Shown here in pieces: positions 25,384 to 34,615 of a stretch of 46,202 nt of DNA (position 1 is its first letter; the number at the start of each line of letters is the position of its first letter). Source of the DNA: an uncultured Bacteroidales bacterium (lineage in GTDB: Bacteria; Bacteroidota; Bacteroidia; Bacteroidales; Paludibacteraceae); assembly GCA_944321895.1 (NCBI GenBank), contig CALUNA010000020.1, positions 1 through 46,202 of the forward strand. The letters run 5' to 3'. Made by a program: the position numbers and the translations under genes. Under the pieces are notes generated by a model. The model was not told the origin of the DNA. It saw only the letters and a program-made list of their open reading frames with translations, and did not search any database.

Positions 25384-28300
25384 ATGAAGAGCGACTTTTT
25401 TATAGACAGGCCCATATTTTCAACGGTCATATCCATTGTTATCGTACTGGTTGGCCTCATCGGTTTGTTCATGCTTCCGATAGACCAATATCCGCAAATA
25501 GTGCCTCCTGTGGTCAAGGTAAGCGCATCCTATCCGGGCGCAGGTGCCGAAACCGTTTCACAGGCTGTAGCCACGCCCATTGAGCAGGAATTGAACGGCA
25601 CGCCGGGCATGCTCTACATGGAATCAAGCAGTACCAACACCGGCACATTTTCGGCAACCATCACGTTTGACATCAATACAAATGCCGACCTTGCCGCCGT
25701 TGAAATACAAAACCGTGTAAAACAGGCGGAATCCCGTTTACCGGCCGAAGTCGTACAGAACGGCATATCAGTGGACAAGCAAGCCTCCAGCAAATTAATG
25801 ACCATTACATTGCTGTCAAGCGACCCCAAATTCGATGAAATTTATTTGAGCAATTATGCCACATTAAACGTTCTGGACATGTTACGCCGTATTCCCGGCG
25901 TCGGCAGTGTCTCAAATATAGGCAGCCGGTATTACGCCATGCAAATCTGGGTACAGCCAGACCGTTTGGCCAGTCTCGGCCTGACTGTACAGGACATACA
26001 AAACGCATTGAAAGAACAAAACCGCGAATCGGCAGCCGGTGTGCTGGGACAACAGCCTATGGAAGGACTGGATGTTACTATCCCTATCGTTGCACAAGGA
26101 CGGTTGTCTACAGTCAGTGAGTTTGAAGATATCGTTATCCGTGCCGGCAAAGACGGTTCCATAATCCGGCTGCGTGATGTAGCCCGCGTATCGCTGGAAG
26201 CATCGTCCTATAATACGGAAAGTGGCATAAACGGTGGAAATGCGGCTGTTCTGGACATAAAAATGTTGCCGGGTGTCAACGCCATGGAAGTTTCCGAGGC
26301 TGTCAAAAAGGAAATGGAAGAAATCAGCAAGAACTTTCCGGAAGGAATTTCATACGAGATTCCGTTCGATATGACCACCTATATTTCCCAATCCATTCAT
26401 GAAGTATACAAGACACTGCTCGAGGCACTGGTTCTGGTTATTCTGGTGGTTTTCCTTTCCTTGCAAAGCTGGCGTGCAACACTTATTCCGGCCATTGCTG
26501 TACCCATATCGCTCATCGGAACCTTCGGAGTCATGATGATTTTCGGTTTCTCCCTGAACATGCTGACACTTCTGGGACTTGTACTGGCCATCGGTACCGT
26601 GGTAGACGATGCCATTGTCGTTGTGGAAAATGTGGACCGCATCATGAAAGAAGAAAGACTTTCGGCATACGAAGCCACCAAAAAGGCCATGCGAGAAATT
26701 GGAGGTGCATTGGTAGCCATGTCACTGGTACTCTGCGCCGTATTTGTGCCGGTAAGTTTTCTTTCAGGAATCACCGGCCTGCTTTACCGGCAATTTACCA
26801 TAACCATTGCCGTTTCAGTAATCATTTCCACAATCGTTGCCCTGACTCTGAGTCCGGTCATGTGCTCCAAATTCCTGAAGCCCGATGTGGAAAAACCAGA
26901 AGAACAGAAAAACTTCGTATTCCGTTTCATAAACAAATATCTGAACAAGGGAAATCATTTTTATGAAAAAATGATACGCAAGGCATTAATGAATTCGAAA
27001 CGCATTTTTGCCGCCTTCGGAATTGCCATGATCGGGATATGGTTGCTCAGCAAACTTGTACCACAAAGTTTCATGCCGCAGGAAGACCAGGGCTATTTTA
27101 CAGTTGAGCTGGAACTGCCTGAAGGTGCTACGCTGGAGCGCACGCGCATCATTACGGAACGTGCCATGGATTATTTGCTGGAACAACCCGACGTAGAACA
27201 CGTGCTGAATGTCACCGGCTCAAGCCCGCGCGTAGGAACAAACCAGAGCCGCAGCCAACTGACCGTTATCATGAAACCCTGGGAAGAACGCCGCCAACAG
27301 GACCTGTCGGAATTCATGGAACAAGTACGCCAGGAGTTTGAAACCTATCCTGAAAGCAAAGTCTATCTGAGCTCTCCCCCGGTAATTCCGGGACTGGGAA
27401 CATCAGGCGGTTTCGAAATGGTTCTGGAAGCCCGTGGTGACATGACTTATACCGACCTGCAACAAGCCACGGACACGTTGCTGCATTATGCATCCCTGCG
27501 CCCTGAACTGACGCGCGTGTCCAGCAGCATGCAAAACGACATTCCGCAACTGTATTTTGATGTGGACCGTGACAGGGTCAAGCAACTCGGAGTTTCCGTT
27601 TCGGATGTATTCACCACCATGAAAGCCTTTACCGGTTCAGTCTATGTAAACGACTTCAACCTGTTCAACCGTGTATATCGCGTATATATCCAGGCAGAAG
27701 CGCCATACAGAGCCACCCGCAACAATCTGAACCTGTTTTTTGTCCGTGGCAACGGAGGGACCATGATTCCCATAACCTCTTTAGGGACAACAGCCTACAC
27801 AAGCGGACCCGGCACCTTGAAACGTTTCAACATGTTCAATTCATCAACCATATCCGGCGAAGCTGCCCACGGATACAGTTCCGGACAGGCAATGGACGTA
27901 TTGGAAGATATCGTACAAGAACATCTGCCCAAGGGAATTGGCGTAGAATGGAGCGGCCTGTCATATCAGGAAAAAAAACAAAGTGGACAAACGGGTCTGG
28001 TAATAGCACTGGCTTTCTTGTTCGTGTTTCTGTTCTTGGCAGCACAATATGAGAGCTGGTCCGTGCCGATTGCCGTATTGCTTTCTTTGCCTATTGCATG
28101 TTTGGGCGCATTCCTGGCCATATGGATATTCGGATTCGAAAATAACGTCTATTTCCAGATCGGCCTGGTCATGCTGATTGGTCTGGCGGCAAAAAATGCA
28201 ATCCTGATCGTCGAATTTGCCAAAGAAGAAGTAGAAAAAGGCAAGGATGTGGTAGAAGCAGCCGTCAAGGCCGGATTCCTGCGTTTCCGTCCAATTGTGA

Positions 28301-28506
28301 TGACATCGCTGACTTTCGTACTGGGCATGTTACCGCTGGTCTTTGCTTCCGGCCCGGGTTCCGCAAGCCGCCAAAGCATAGGCGTCGGCGTATTTGCCGG
28401 AATGCTGGTTGCCATCACGCTCGGAATTGTGTTTGTACCGTTTTTCTTCGTTTGGGTATACCGGATAAAAGCCAAATTTGCTAAACTGAAAAGAAAACAG
28501 AAATGA
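25384..28506 (+). CDS. RND multidrug efflux pump, HAE1 (AcrB-like) family
   Basis: A complete 1040-residue inner membrane pump with 12 transmembrane helices and two large periplasmic loops. The N-terminus FFIDRPIFSTVISIVIVLVG is typical of HAE1. The proton-relay residues are present: D408 and D409 in GTVVDDAIVVVEN, and K937 in GLAAKNAILIVEF. It exports amphiphilic compounds, using proton flow, through the partner outer membrane factor. The stop overlaps the start of the outer membrane factor gene as ATGA, indicating translational coupling. It lacks features pointing to the heavy-metal HME branch, so closeness to copA does not imply copper export. Confidence 0.95.
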   Translation: MKSDFFIDRPIFSTVISIVIVLVGLIGLFMLPIDQYPQIVPPVVKVSASYPGAGAETVSQAVATPIEQELNGTPGMLYMESSSTNTGTFSATITFDINTNADLAAVEIQNRVKQAESRLPAEVVQNGISVDKQASSKLMTITLLSSDPKFDEIYLSNYATLNVLDMLRRIPGVGSVSNIGSRYYAMQIWVQPDRLASLGLTVQDIQNALKEQNRESAAGVLGQQPMEGLDVTIPIVAQGRLSTVSEFEDIVIRAGKDGSIIRLRDVARVSLEASSYNTESGINGGNAAVLDIKMLPGVNAMEVSEAVKKEMEEISKNFPEGISYEIPFDMTTYISQSIHEVYKTLLEALVLVILVVFLSLQSWRATLIPAIAVPISLIGTFGVMMIFGFSLNMLTLLGLVLAIGTVVDDAIVVVENVDRIMKEERLSAYEATKKAMREIGGALVAMSLVLCAVFVPVSFLSGITGLLYRQFTITIAVSVIISTIVALTLSPVMCSKFLKPDVEKPEEQKNFVFRFINKYLNKGNHFYEKMIRKALMNSKRIFAAFGIAMIGIWLLSKLVPQSFMPQEDQGYFTVELELPEGATLERTRIITERAMDYLLEQPDVEHVLNVTGSSPRVGTNQSRSQLTVIMKPWEERRQQDLSEFMEQVRQEFETYPESKVYLSSPPVIPGLGTSGGFEMVLEARGDMTYTDLQQATDTLLHYASLRPELTRVSSSMQNDIPQLYFDVDRDRVKQLGVSVSDVFTTMKAFTGSVYVNDFNLFNRVYRVYIQAEAPYRATRNNLNLFFVRGNGGTMIPITSLGTTAYTSGPGTLKRFNMFNSSTISGEAAHGYSSGQAMDVLEDIVQEHLPKGIGVEWSGLSYQEKKQSGQTGLVIALAFLFVFLFLAAQYESWSVPIAVLLSLPIACLGAFLAIWIFGFENNVYFQIGLVMLIGLAAKNAILIVEFAKEEVEKGKDVVEAAVKAGFLRFRPIVMTSLTFVLGMLPLVFASGPGSASRQSIGVGVFAGMLVAITLGIVFVPFFFVWVYRIKAKFAKLKRKQK

Positions 28507-29966
28507 AATTTCAACTGAAATACCTGTTCATGGCAGTAGTCTGCCTGCCATTCTTATACGGCTGCGGCGTTACCAAGCAGTGTCTGGAACCACAGTTGGA
28601 TATGCCGGAAACCATTGTGGCCGGAACAGAAGCCGACTCTCTGTGCATGGCTGATGTCGCCTGGTGGGAAATTTATACGGATTCCACATTACAGGAACTG
28701 ATCCAAAAAACCCTGGACAACAACAAAGACCTGCTTTCCGCCACAGCCAGGGTCCGTGAACTGGAACGCAGACATCGCATAGTCAGAGCCGACCAGTTTC
28801 CATCCCTGAGCGGACAAGCCTATTGGGAACGTGAAACCAACGACTACGCAAACGAATCATTCATAGAAGACATTGAAACCGGTATCAAGGCCATTGTAAC
28901 CTGGGAAGTGGATTTCTTCGGGCGTCTCCGGTGGTCAAACCGCGCTGCACTGGCCAATTATCTTTCCAGTGTGGAAGCACAACGAGCCACGCAAATGACC
29001 CTGATAGCAGAAGTTGTCACCGCATATTTCGAACTGATTGCACTGGACAGCGAATTGGACATCGTGGAAAGGACACTGTACACCCGCAAAGAAAATGCAC
29101 ATCTGGCATTAATCCGCTTTCAGGGCGGCCTGACATCGGAAATCACCTACCAGCAGGCACAGGTAGAGCTGGCAACTACGGCATCGCTCATACCGGCGCT
29201 GGAAAAGGAAATACGCATCAAGGAAAACGAAATTGCCCTGCTGGCAGGAGAATTTCCGACCAAAATAGAACGCAAGCCCGTCCAACTAAGCGAACAAATA
29301 CGCACGGACCTGCAAATGGGACTTCCCTCTGACCTGCTGCGCCGAAGACCGGACATACGCGGCGCCGAACAAAACCTCAAGGCTGCCATGGCCAATGCCG
29401 GCATTGCATGGGCCGACCGTTTTCCACGTTTCAAGATAGACCTGATAGGCGGTGTGGAAAACAATGAATTTGCAGGATTTTTTGCATCACCGTTCACCTA
29501 TCTGGCCGGAGAGCTGGTTGCACCCGTTTTCGCCTTTGGCAAAAGGAAGGCACAATATGAAGCGGCCCTGGCTGCATATGACAATGCACGCTTCCAATAC
29601 GAAGAAAAAGTACTGACTGCATTCAAGGAGGTCAATGATGCATTCATCTCGCTTTCGAGTGCCCAAAAAACCGTTGTACTGATGCAAAATCTGGAAAACG
29701 CAGCCAAAACCTACGTGGATCTGGTGCGTTCACAGCATATAAACGGTGACATAAACTACATTGATGTACTGGATGCACAACGCCAGTATTTCGATGCGGA
29801 AATCAAGGTAATCAATGCAGAACTCGAAGCACATCTGGCATTCGTGGAACTGTACAAATCATTGGGCGGTGGATGGAAACAAACGGCAAATACCACCAAT
29901 GAGTCACAAGATGAACAAGACCGGGAAGGACAAACAAAAAACAAAAACAGAAATGTTTCCAAGTGA
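28503..29966 (+). CDS. RND efflux outer membrane factor, NodT/TolC-like lipoprotein
   Basis: The 487-residue protein has a lipoprotein signal (FLYGC, Cys21). It has two TolC-type repeats: the first with WWEIYTDSTLQELI, ALDNNKDLLSATARV-like helices and AVVTWEVDFFGRLRWSN-like strands, the second with GLPSDLLRRRPDIRGAEQNLKAAMA, the standard NodT-family signature. It forms the trimeric outer membrane channel of the pump. Its start overlaps the pump stop. The last 25 residues are a hydrophilic, charged tail rich in Gln, Asp and Lys. Length and order are normal for the family. Confidence 0.93.
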   Translation: MKFQLKYLFMAVVCLPFLYGCGVTKQCLEPQLDMPETIVAGTEADSLCMADVAWWEIYTDSTLQELIQKTLDNNKDLLSATARVRELERRHRIVRADQFPSLSGQAYWERETNDYANESFIEDIETGIKAIVTWEVDFFGRLRWSNRAALANYLSSVEAQRATQMTLIAEVVTAYFELIALDSELDIVERTLYTRKENAHLALIRFQGGLTSEITYQQAQVELATTASLIPALEKEIRIKENEIALLAGEFPTKIERKPVQLSEQIRTDLQMGLPSDLLRRRPDIRGAEQNLKAAMANAGIAWADRFPRFKIDLIGGVENNEFAGFFASPFTYLAGELVAPVFAFGKRKAQYEAALAAYDNARFQYEEKVLTAFKEVNDAFISLSSAQKTVVLMQNLENAAKTYVDLVRSQHINGDINYIDVLDAQRQYFDAEIKVINAELEAHLAFVELYKSLGGGWKQTANTTNESQDEQDREGQTKNKNRNVSK

Positions 29967-30042
29967 CATCCGACCGGAAGTTCCAACAAAAATTCATGTC
30001 ACCATGTAAATTCTGCATGAATACAAAAACCAAATAAAAAAC

Positions 30043-31281
30043 ATGAAAAAGTTAACTATCTGTGCACTCGTTTCTTGCACATTGCTGGCAGGCTGCCATT
30101 CCAACAGGCAGGCAGAACAAACCGATGCAGAAATAACCGAAGCCATTGAAAATGAGGTACATTACGAATACGGTATTCCGGTTGATTCGTTCCGTGTCGT
30201 CGAAGGTACGGTCAAGTCCGGCCAGTCATTGTCAACCGTATTGGGAAGCCTGGGAGCGCCTGCTTCCATCCTGAACCAACTGCTGACACTCAACGACTCC
30301 GTCTTCGATGTAAAAAAATTCCGTGCCGGCAATGATTACAGCGCATTTTATACACTCGATTCCATACCCGAACTGGTATATTTCGTTTATCACAAAGACA
30401 TAATACACAGCATCGTACTGCATCTGACCGATACACTCCATGTGGAAAAAAGCCAGAAAGAAGTACGCAGCGAAACGAAAATATCGGAAGCAGTCATCAC
30501 GTCATCCCTGTGGAACGCCATCACCGAAAATGACCTGAACATACAGCTGGCCCTGGATTTGTCGGACATATACGCCTGGACGATAGACTTTTTCGGCCTG
30601 CAAACGCAGGATGCTTTCAAGGTATATTATGATGAGCTGTATGTCGATACGGTTTCTGTCGGCATTGGCAACATTTATGCCGCCAGTTTCCTGCACGGAG
30701 GCAAGGAACAATATGCCTTCCATTTTGCAAAAGATGATTTGGAAGGTTTCTTCGATGAAGAAGGCAACAGCCTGAAAAAAGCGTTCCTGAAAGCGCCGCT
30801 CAATTTCAAACGCATATCCTCTCGCTTCACGTACGCACGCCGTCATCCCATTTTCAAAACCGTAAGGCCGCATACGGGTGTCGATTATGCAGCACCCAAA
30901 GGGACACCGGTTGTGAGCATCGGCGACGGAGTCGTTATCTCGAAAGGCTACCAGGGCGGTGGCGGCAACACGGTTAAAATCCGCCACAACAGCATTTACA
31001 CGACAGCCTACCTGCATTTGTCCAAATTCGGTCCGGGCATACAGGTCGGCACGCATGTCAAACAGGGACAGGTAATCGGCTATGTCGGAAGCACGGGCAA
31101 TTCCACCGGCCCGCATCTCGATTTCCGCGTCTGGAAAGGCGGTTCGCCCATCGACCCGCTCAAAATGGAAGCACCACCCGTCGAACCAGTGCCCGAAAAA
31201 TACCGGGCGGAATTCGATTCCATCAAGAATGTCTTGATTGAGAAAATACGTATCCAGAAACAAGAAAACACGGACATGTAA
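30043..31281 (+). CDS. M23-family metallopeptidase lipoprotein
   Basis: The 412-residue protein has a lipoprotein signal (LLAGC, about residue 18). A segment near residue 50 (VVEGTVKSGQSLSTVLGSLG) resembles the inhibitory or OapA/LysM-like domain found before M23 peptidases. The catalytic domain (about 262-385) carries the zinc ligands H277 and D281 in HTGVDY, and the HxH-type pair H325 (AYLHLS) and H358 (PHLDFRV). Such enzymes hydrolyse peptide cross-links in peptidoglycan and act in cell-wall growth. It lies 76 bp after the outer membrane factor; I see no promoter, so read-through from the pump operon is possible. Confidence 0.88.
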   Translation: MKKLTICALVSCTLLAGCHSNRQAEQTDAEITEAIENEVHYEYGIPVDSFRVVEGTVKSGQSLSTVLGSLGAPASILNQLLTLNDSVFDVKKFRAGNDYSAFYTLDSIPELVYFVYHKDIIHSIVLHLTDTLHVEKSQKEVRSETKISEAVITSSLWNAITENDLNIQLALDLSDIYAWTIDFFGLQTQDAFKVYYDELYVDTVSVGIGNIYAASFLHGGKEQYAFHFAKDDLEGFFDEEGNSLKKAFLKAPLNFKRISSRFTYARRHPIFKTVRPHTGVDYAAPKGTPVVSIGDGVVISKGYQGGGGNTVKIRHNSIYTTAYLHLSKFGPGIQVGTHVKQGQVIGYVGSTGNSTGPHLDFRVWKGGSPIDPLKMEAPPVEPVPEKYRAEFDSIKNVLIEKIRIQKQENTDM

Positions 31282-31292
31282 TTGTTTTTGCG

Positions 31293-31322
31293 GCGGTTAT
31301 TTCGGGAATCCGGAATAACCGC
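31293..31322 (+). terminator. Hairpin after the peptidase gene
   Basis: GCGGTTATT (31293-31301) pairs with AATAACCGC (31314-31322), and the inner part TTCGGG..TCCGGAA adds further pairing. It is followed by TATCTTTACAGCCCTTTTT. The T tract is interrupted, so termination may be partial; TATCTTTA (31323-31330) is also a near match to a -7 element for the next gene. Confidence 0.6.
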
Positions 31323-31360
31323 TATCTTTACAGCCCTTTTTCAATGCAAACAAACAGATT

Positions 31361-31699
31361 GTGAAACAAACGACTTCATTCCAGGCCGTACGTCTTTTGC
31401 CACTCATCCTTTTTGTGTGGCTCTACACAAGTTCGCAGCTGTTTGCACACGCACATCAGATTGATAATGTGTGGATTGTACATTCACACATCGGCACAAG
31501 CAATCATCAACATTCGGCAGCATCGCTGCAAACAATTCACTTCCTAAGCCATTTTGACAACATCGGAAGCATTGGTTTGCCGACCATGCCGGTTGCCTTT
31601 GTCTGGTGCCGGCAGCTGTTTTTCGGTCCCGGATTGCAGCAACTTTTTAGTGCCGACATAGGGGCAAATCTGCTGCGTGGTCCTCCCACACAAGCCTGA
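31361..31699 (+). CDS. Small secreted His-rich protein preceding a TonB receptor
   Basis: The frame starts at GTG (31361) and gives 112 residues with a signal peptide cleaved near LFAHAH (about 29). The mature part begins with histidines and has eight in 35 residues (30, 32, 41, 43, 49, 51, 60, 64), then IHFLSHFDN, a hydrophobic stretch and a LRGPPTQA ending. Short His-rich secreted proteins with a similar LR.PP tail occur next to TonB receptors in Bacteroidetes, as far as I recall. A role in binding a metal or metal complex for the downstream receptor is inferred. The gene is probably real because of its position and signal peptide. Confidence 0.65.
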   Translation: MKQTTSFQAVRLLPLILFVWLYTSSQLFAHAHQIDNVWIVHSHIGTSNHQHSAASLQTIHFLSHFDNIGSIGLPTMPVAFVWCRQLFFGPGLQQLFSADIGANLLRGPPTQA

Positions 31700-31763
31700 A
31701 CGGGCAAATCTCCCATTTTCCACCAAACGAAACCCAATTGCACCACGCAATTATCATTTCGCA

Positions 31764-31790
31764 CATATGGCAAACCGACAACGCCATATG
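31764..31790 (+). promoter_or_regulatory. Hairpin in the leader of the TonB receptor gene
   Basis: CATATGGC (31764-31771) and GCCATATG (31783-31790) form a perfect 8-bp stem with an 11-nt loop, followed by CTGCTTTTTG. It lies 65 bp after the His-rich gene and 34 bp before the receptor start. It may be an attenuator or a weak terminator. Confidence 0.45.
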
Positions 31791-31824
31791 CTGCTTTTTG
31801 TACAACCACATAAACAAAATCAAA

Positions 31825-34188
31825 ATGAAACATACAATCACGGGAACACTTCACATATTGGTTTTTACCGCTTTAACAATCATTTCCGGACAAGTTGTCC
31901 GGGCCAATAATCCTGCTGCTGTTCCTGAATCGCAACCGCAAAACATACGCAAAATCACGGCAACAGACACGGACGCACATATTACCGGACACGTAACCGA
32001 CAAGAACACAGGCGAACATCTCGCTTTCATTACCATATCCATCAAAGGAACGACATTGGGCATGGCGACCGATGCAACCGGGCATTTTTTTCTGAAAAAC
32101 CTGCCTGTCGGCGAACATATGCTGGTAGCCTCCGCCATCGGTTACAAGACCGTGGAAATTCCGGTAACCATCCGCCCGAATGTAACCTTGGAGGAAAAAA
32201 TAGAAATGGAAGAGGATTTGATCATGCTCGACAACGTGGTTGTGACGGCAAACCGCGGTGAAACGACCCGACGCGAAGCCAGCACCGTCGTAAACGTGCT
32301 TTCGCCCAAACTGTTCGAGCAGACCAACTCGGTTTGCCTTGCACAAGGACTCAACTACCAACCAGGAGTGCGCGTGGAAAACAATTGCCAGAACTGCGGT
32401 TTCACGCAAGTGCGTATCAACGGTCTGGAAGGACCTTATACACAGATTCTGATTGACGGAAGGGCTATTTTCAGCTCGTTGGCAGGCGTTTACGGCCTGG
32501 AACAGATTCCCGCCAACATGATTGACCGCGTGGAAGTAATCCGCGGAGGCGGCTCCGCCCTGTACGGCTCCAACGCCATTGCCGGAACCATCAACATCAT
32601 CACCAAGGAGCCGCTGAACAACTCGCTGAGCATCGGGAACACCACAACGTTGGTGGGCGGGACAAAACCGGACATCAACACGTCCATAAACGCCGCACTG
32701 GTGAGCGACGACACGAAAAAAGGCGTCAGTTTTTACGGCAACACACGCCAACGCACACCATACGATGCCAACGGCGACGGATTCACCGAAATAGGTGTCT
32801 TGCGTGGACACAACCTCGGTTTCCGCAGCTATTTCAAGACGTCCACGCAATCCAAACTGACGCTGGAATATCACAACACGCACGAGTTCAGGCGCGGCGG
32901 CAACAAACTCGACCAAATTGCCCACGAAGCCGACATTGCAGAGCAGACCGAACACGAAATCCATAGCGGCAACGTGAAATTCGACTGGTTCACACCAGAT
33001 TACAAACACAGGTTAAGCGCCTATGCATCGGCACAGAACATTAACCGGAACAGCTATTACGGCGCAAAGCAGGACTTGAACGCTTACGGTTCCACACATG
33101 ATTTCGCCGCATTGGGCGGTGTGCAATACATTTACGCCATGGAACGTTGCCTGTTCATGCCGGCCAACCTGACTGCCGGTGCGGAATACAGCTATAATAC
33201 GCTAAAAGATGTCATGCTCGGCTACGACCGCACCATAGAACAGACAGTTTACACATACAGCGCATTTGCCCAAAACGAATGGAAAAACAAGCATTGGAGC
33301 ATATTGCTCGGCTTGCGTCTGGACAAGCACAACATGATTGACAAGCCGATAATCAGTCCGCGTGTCAACCTGCGTTACAGCCCCGCCGAATGGGTGATTC
33401 TGCGTGCCGGTTACGCATCCGGATTCCGTGCCCCGCAGGCTTTCAACGAGGATTTGCACATCACGGCGGTCGGCGGCGAAGTGGCGCTGATCCAGATTGC
33501 CGACGATCTGCAGACTGAGCGTTCACATAGCGTCAATGTATCCGCCGAGTTTTACAAGACATTCGGGAAAGTGCAGACCACGTTCCTTGTCGATGGATTC
33601 TACACCATGCTTGACCGCGTGTTCGTCATTGAGGAAAAAGGCAAGGATGCCAATGGAAACCTGATTCTGGAACGCAGGAACGGTGCCGGTGCCGTGGTGA
33701 AAGGTATCAACCTGGAAACACGTATTGTCCCTTCGATAAAATGGAACGTACAAGCCGGAGCCACTTTGCAACGCAGCCGCTATACGGAACCCGAAACATG
33801 GAGTCAGAATGAGAACATACAGCCGCAAACGGTCATGTTCCGCTCGCCGGATGCTTATGCATATCTTACGGCCAACTACATGCCGGTGCGTCCGCTAACG
33901 CTCTCGCTGTCAGGAACATACACAGGAAAAATGCTTGTACAGCATTATGCCGGATACATTGCCCAGGACGAGGAAGTCTGGACACCGAATTTCTTTGACA
34001 TAAACTTCAAGGCTGCTTATGACATCCCCATCGGAAGCGGCAATGTGCTGCAAGTCAACGCCGGCGTACAAAACATCCTGAACAGCTACCAGAAAGATTT
34101 CGACATTGGCGTGGAACGCGATGCCGGATATATTTACGGCCCGAGCCTGCCACGCAGCTATTTTGTAGGGGTGAAATTTGAAATGTAG
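31825..34188 (+). CDS. TonB-dependent outer membrane receptor
   Basis: I place the start at 31825 (787 residues) because it gives a proper signal peptide (cleaved near VVRA); the frame from 31738 would place 29 unrelated residues first. A carboxypeptidase-regulatory-like domain (about 50-125) precedes the plug (RRE..., then DRVEVIRGGGSALYGSNAIAGTI-type motif) and a 22-strand-type barrel ending in KFEM. The plug contains NCQNCGF (Cys188, Cys191), as in several Bacteroidetes heme, metal or corrinoid receptors. It is not a SusC protein. The substrate is unknown; the His-rich neighbour favours a metal or metal complex. Confidence 0.9.
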   Translation: MKHTITGTLHILVFTALTIISGQVVRANNPAAVPESQPQNIRKITATDTDAHITGHVTDKNTGEHLAFITISIKGTTLGMATDATGHFFLKNLPVGEHMLVASAIGYKTVEIPVTIRPNVTLEEKIEMEEDLIMLDNVVVTANRGETTRREASTVVNVLSPKLFEQTNSVCLAQGLNYQPGVRVENNCQNCGFTQVRINGLEGPYTQILIDGRAIFSSLAGVYGLEQIPANMIDRVEVIRGGGSALYGSNAIAGTINIITKEPLNNSLSIGNTTTLVGGTKPDINTSINAALVSDDTKKGVSFYGNTRQRTPYDANGDGFTEIGVLRGHNLGFRSYFKTSTQSKLTLEYHNTHEFRRGGNKLDQIAHEADIAEQTEHEIHSGNVKFDWFTPDYKHRLSAYASAQNINRNSYYGAKQDLNAYGSTHDFAALGGVQYIYAMERCLFMPANLTAGAEYSYNTLKDVMLGYDRTIEQTVYTYSAFAQNEWKNKHWSILLGLRLDKHNMIDKPIISPRVNLRYSPAEWVILRAGYASGFRAPQAFNEDLHITAVGGEVALIQIADDLQTERSHSVNVSAEFYKTFGKVQTTFLVDGFYTMLDRVFVIEEKGKDANGNLILERRNGAGAVVKGINLETRIVPSIKWNVQAGATLQRSRYTEPETWSQNENIQPQTVMFRSPDAYAYLTANYMPVRPLTLSLSGTYTGKMLVQHYAGYIAQDEEVWTPNFFDINFKAAYDIPIGSGNVLQVNAGVQNILNSYQKDFDIGVERDAGYIYGPSLPRSYFVGVKFEM

Positions 34189-34209
34189 TTTTGAGAAACA
34201 GATAAATTT

Positions 34210-34245
34210 CCGGGGATACATGTCAACCATGTTTCCCCGGTTTTT
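34210..34245 (+). terminator. Terminator of the TonB receptor gene
   Basis: CCGGGGATACATG (34210-34222) and CATGTTTCCCCGG (34228-34240) form a 13-bp stem with one mismatch and a 5-nt loop, followed by TTTTTA. Confidence 0.9.
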
Positions 34246-34530
34246 ATATTGAAGAGATAGAAACATATACAACGTTTCGGAGAAAATAGTATCCTTTCTG
34301 CAATGGCCTGAGATAATCATAAAAAACGGATAAAGCATGCCATGTTCATTTCTTGACCGGATTTGAGGAAAAACGGGAGTGTTGAAATTTAAAAATGAAA
34401 ACAACTCAGGTATAAGAATCAAGTACGGACCAGACAAGGCGCAAATAAGGAGATGGTGATTGCTCGGAAAAAGGCTTCGTTTTTATATTTTTCAGCACCT
34501 GAATCATTATAATATTTTACGATGTATTGG

Positions 34531-34562
34531 TTTGGAAAACCCCATTTATTCATATATTTTTG
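34531..34562 (+). promoter_or_regulatory. Promoter of the ABC exporter genes
   Basis: TTTG (34531-34534), a 20-bp spacer and TATTTTTG (34555-34562) match the Bacteroidetes consensus fully. Transcription would start near 34570, 46 nt before the ATG at 34616. Confidence 0.7.
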
Positions 34563-34615
34563 TATGTGTGCTTTCAGTCCATTTCATAATACAAAAAGAT
34601 ACCGCATCACATACC

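Larger units (their letters stand above)
34189..34615. other. Intergenic region between TonB receptor and ABC genes
   Basis: This 427-bp gap contains the receptor terminator (34210-34245) and the ABC promoter (34531-34562). Between them (34246-34530) I see no convincing gene, hairpin or repeat on either strand. Confidence 0.6.

Noticed and set aside
24073-29966. Heavy-metal (Cu/Ag) efflux by the RND pump because copA is next door
   Set aside because: The pump matches the HAE1 multidrug branch and has its own promoter; adjacency alone is weak evidence.
31282-31824. Riboswitch before the TonB receptor
   Set aside because: The gaps are short and I see no conserved cobalamin or other riboswitch core, only simple hairpins.
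31873-33009. 378-residue - strand frame inside the TonB receptor
   Set aside because: It is a shadow of the receptor gene with no domain features.
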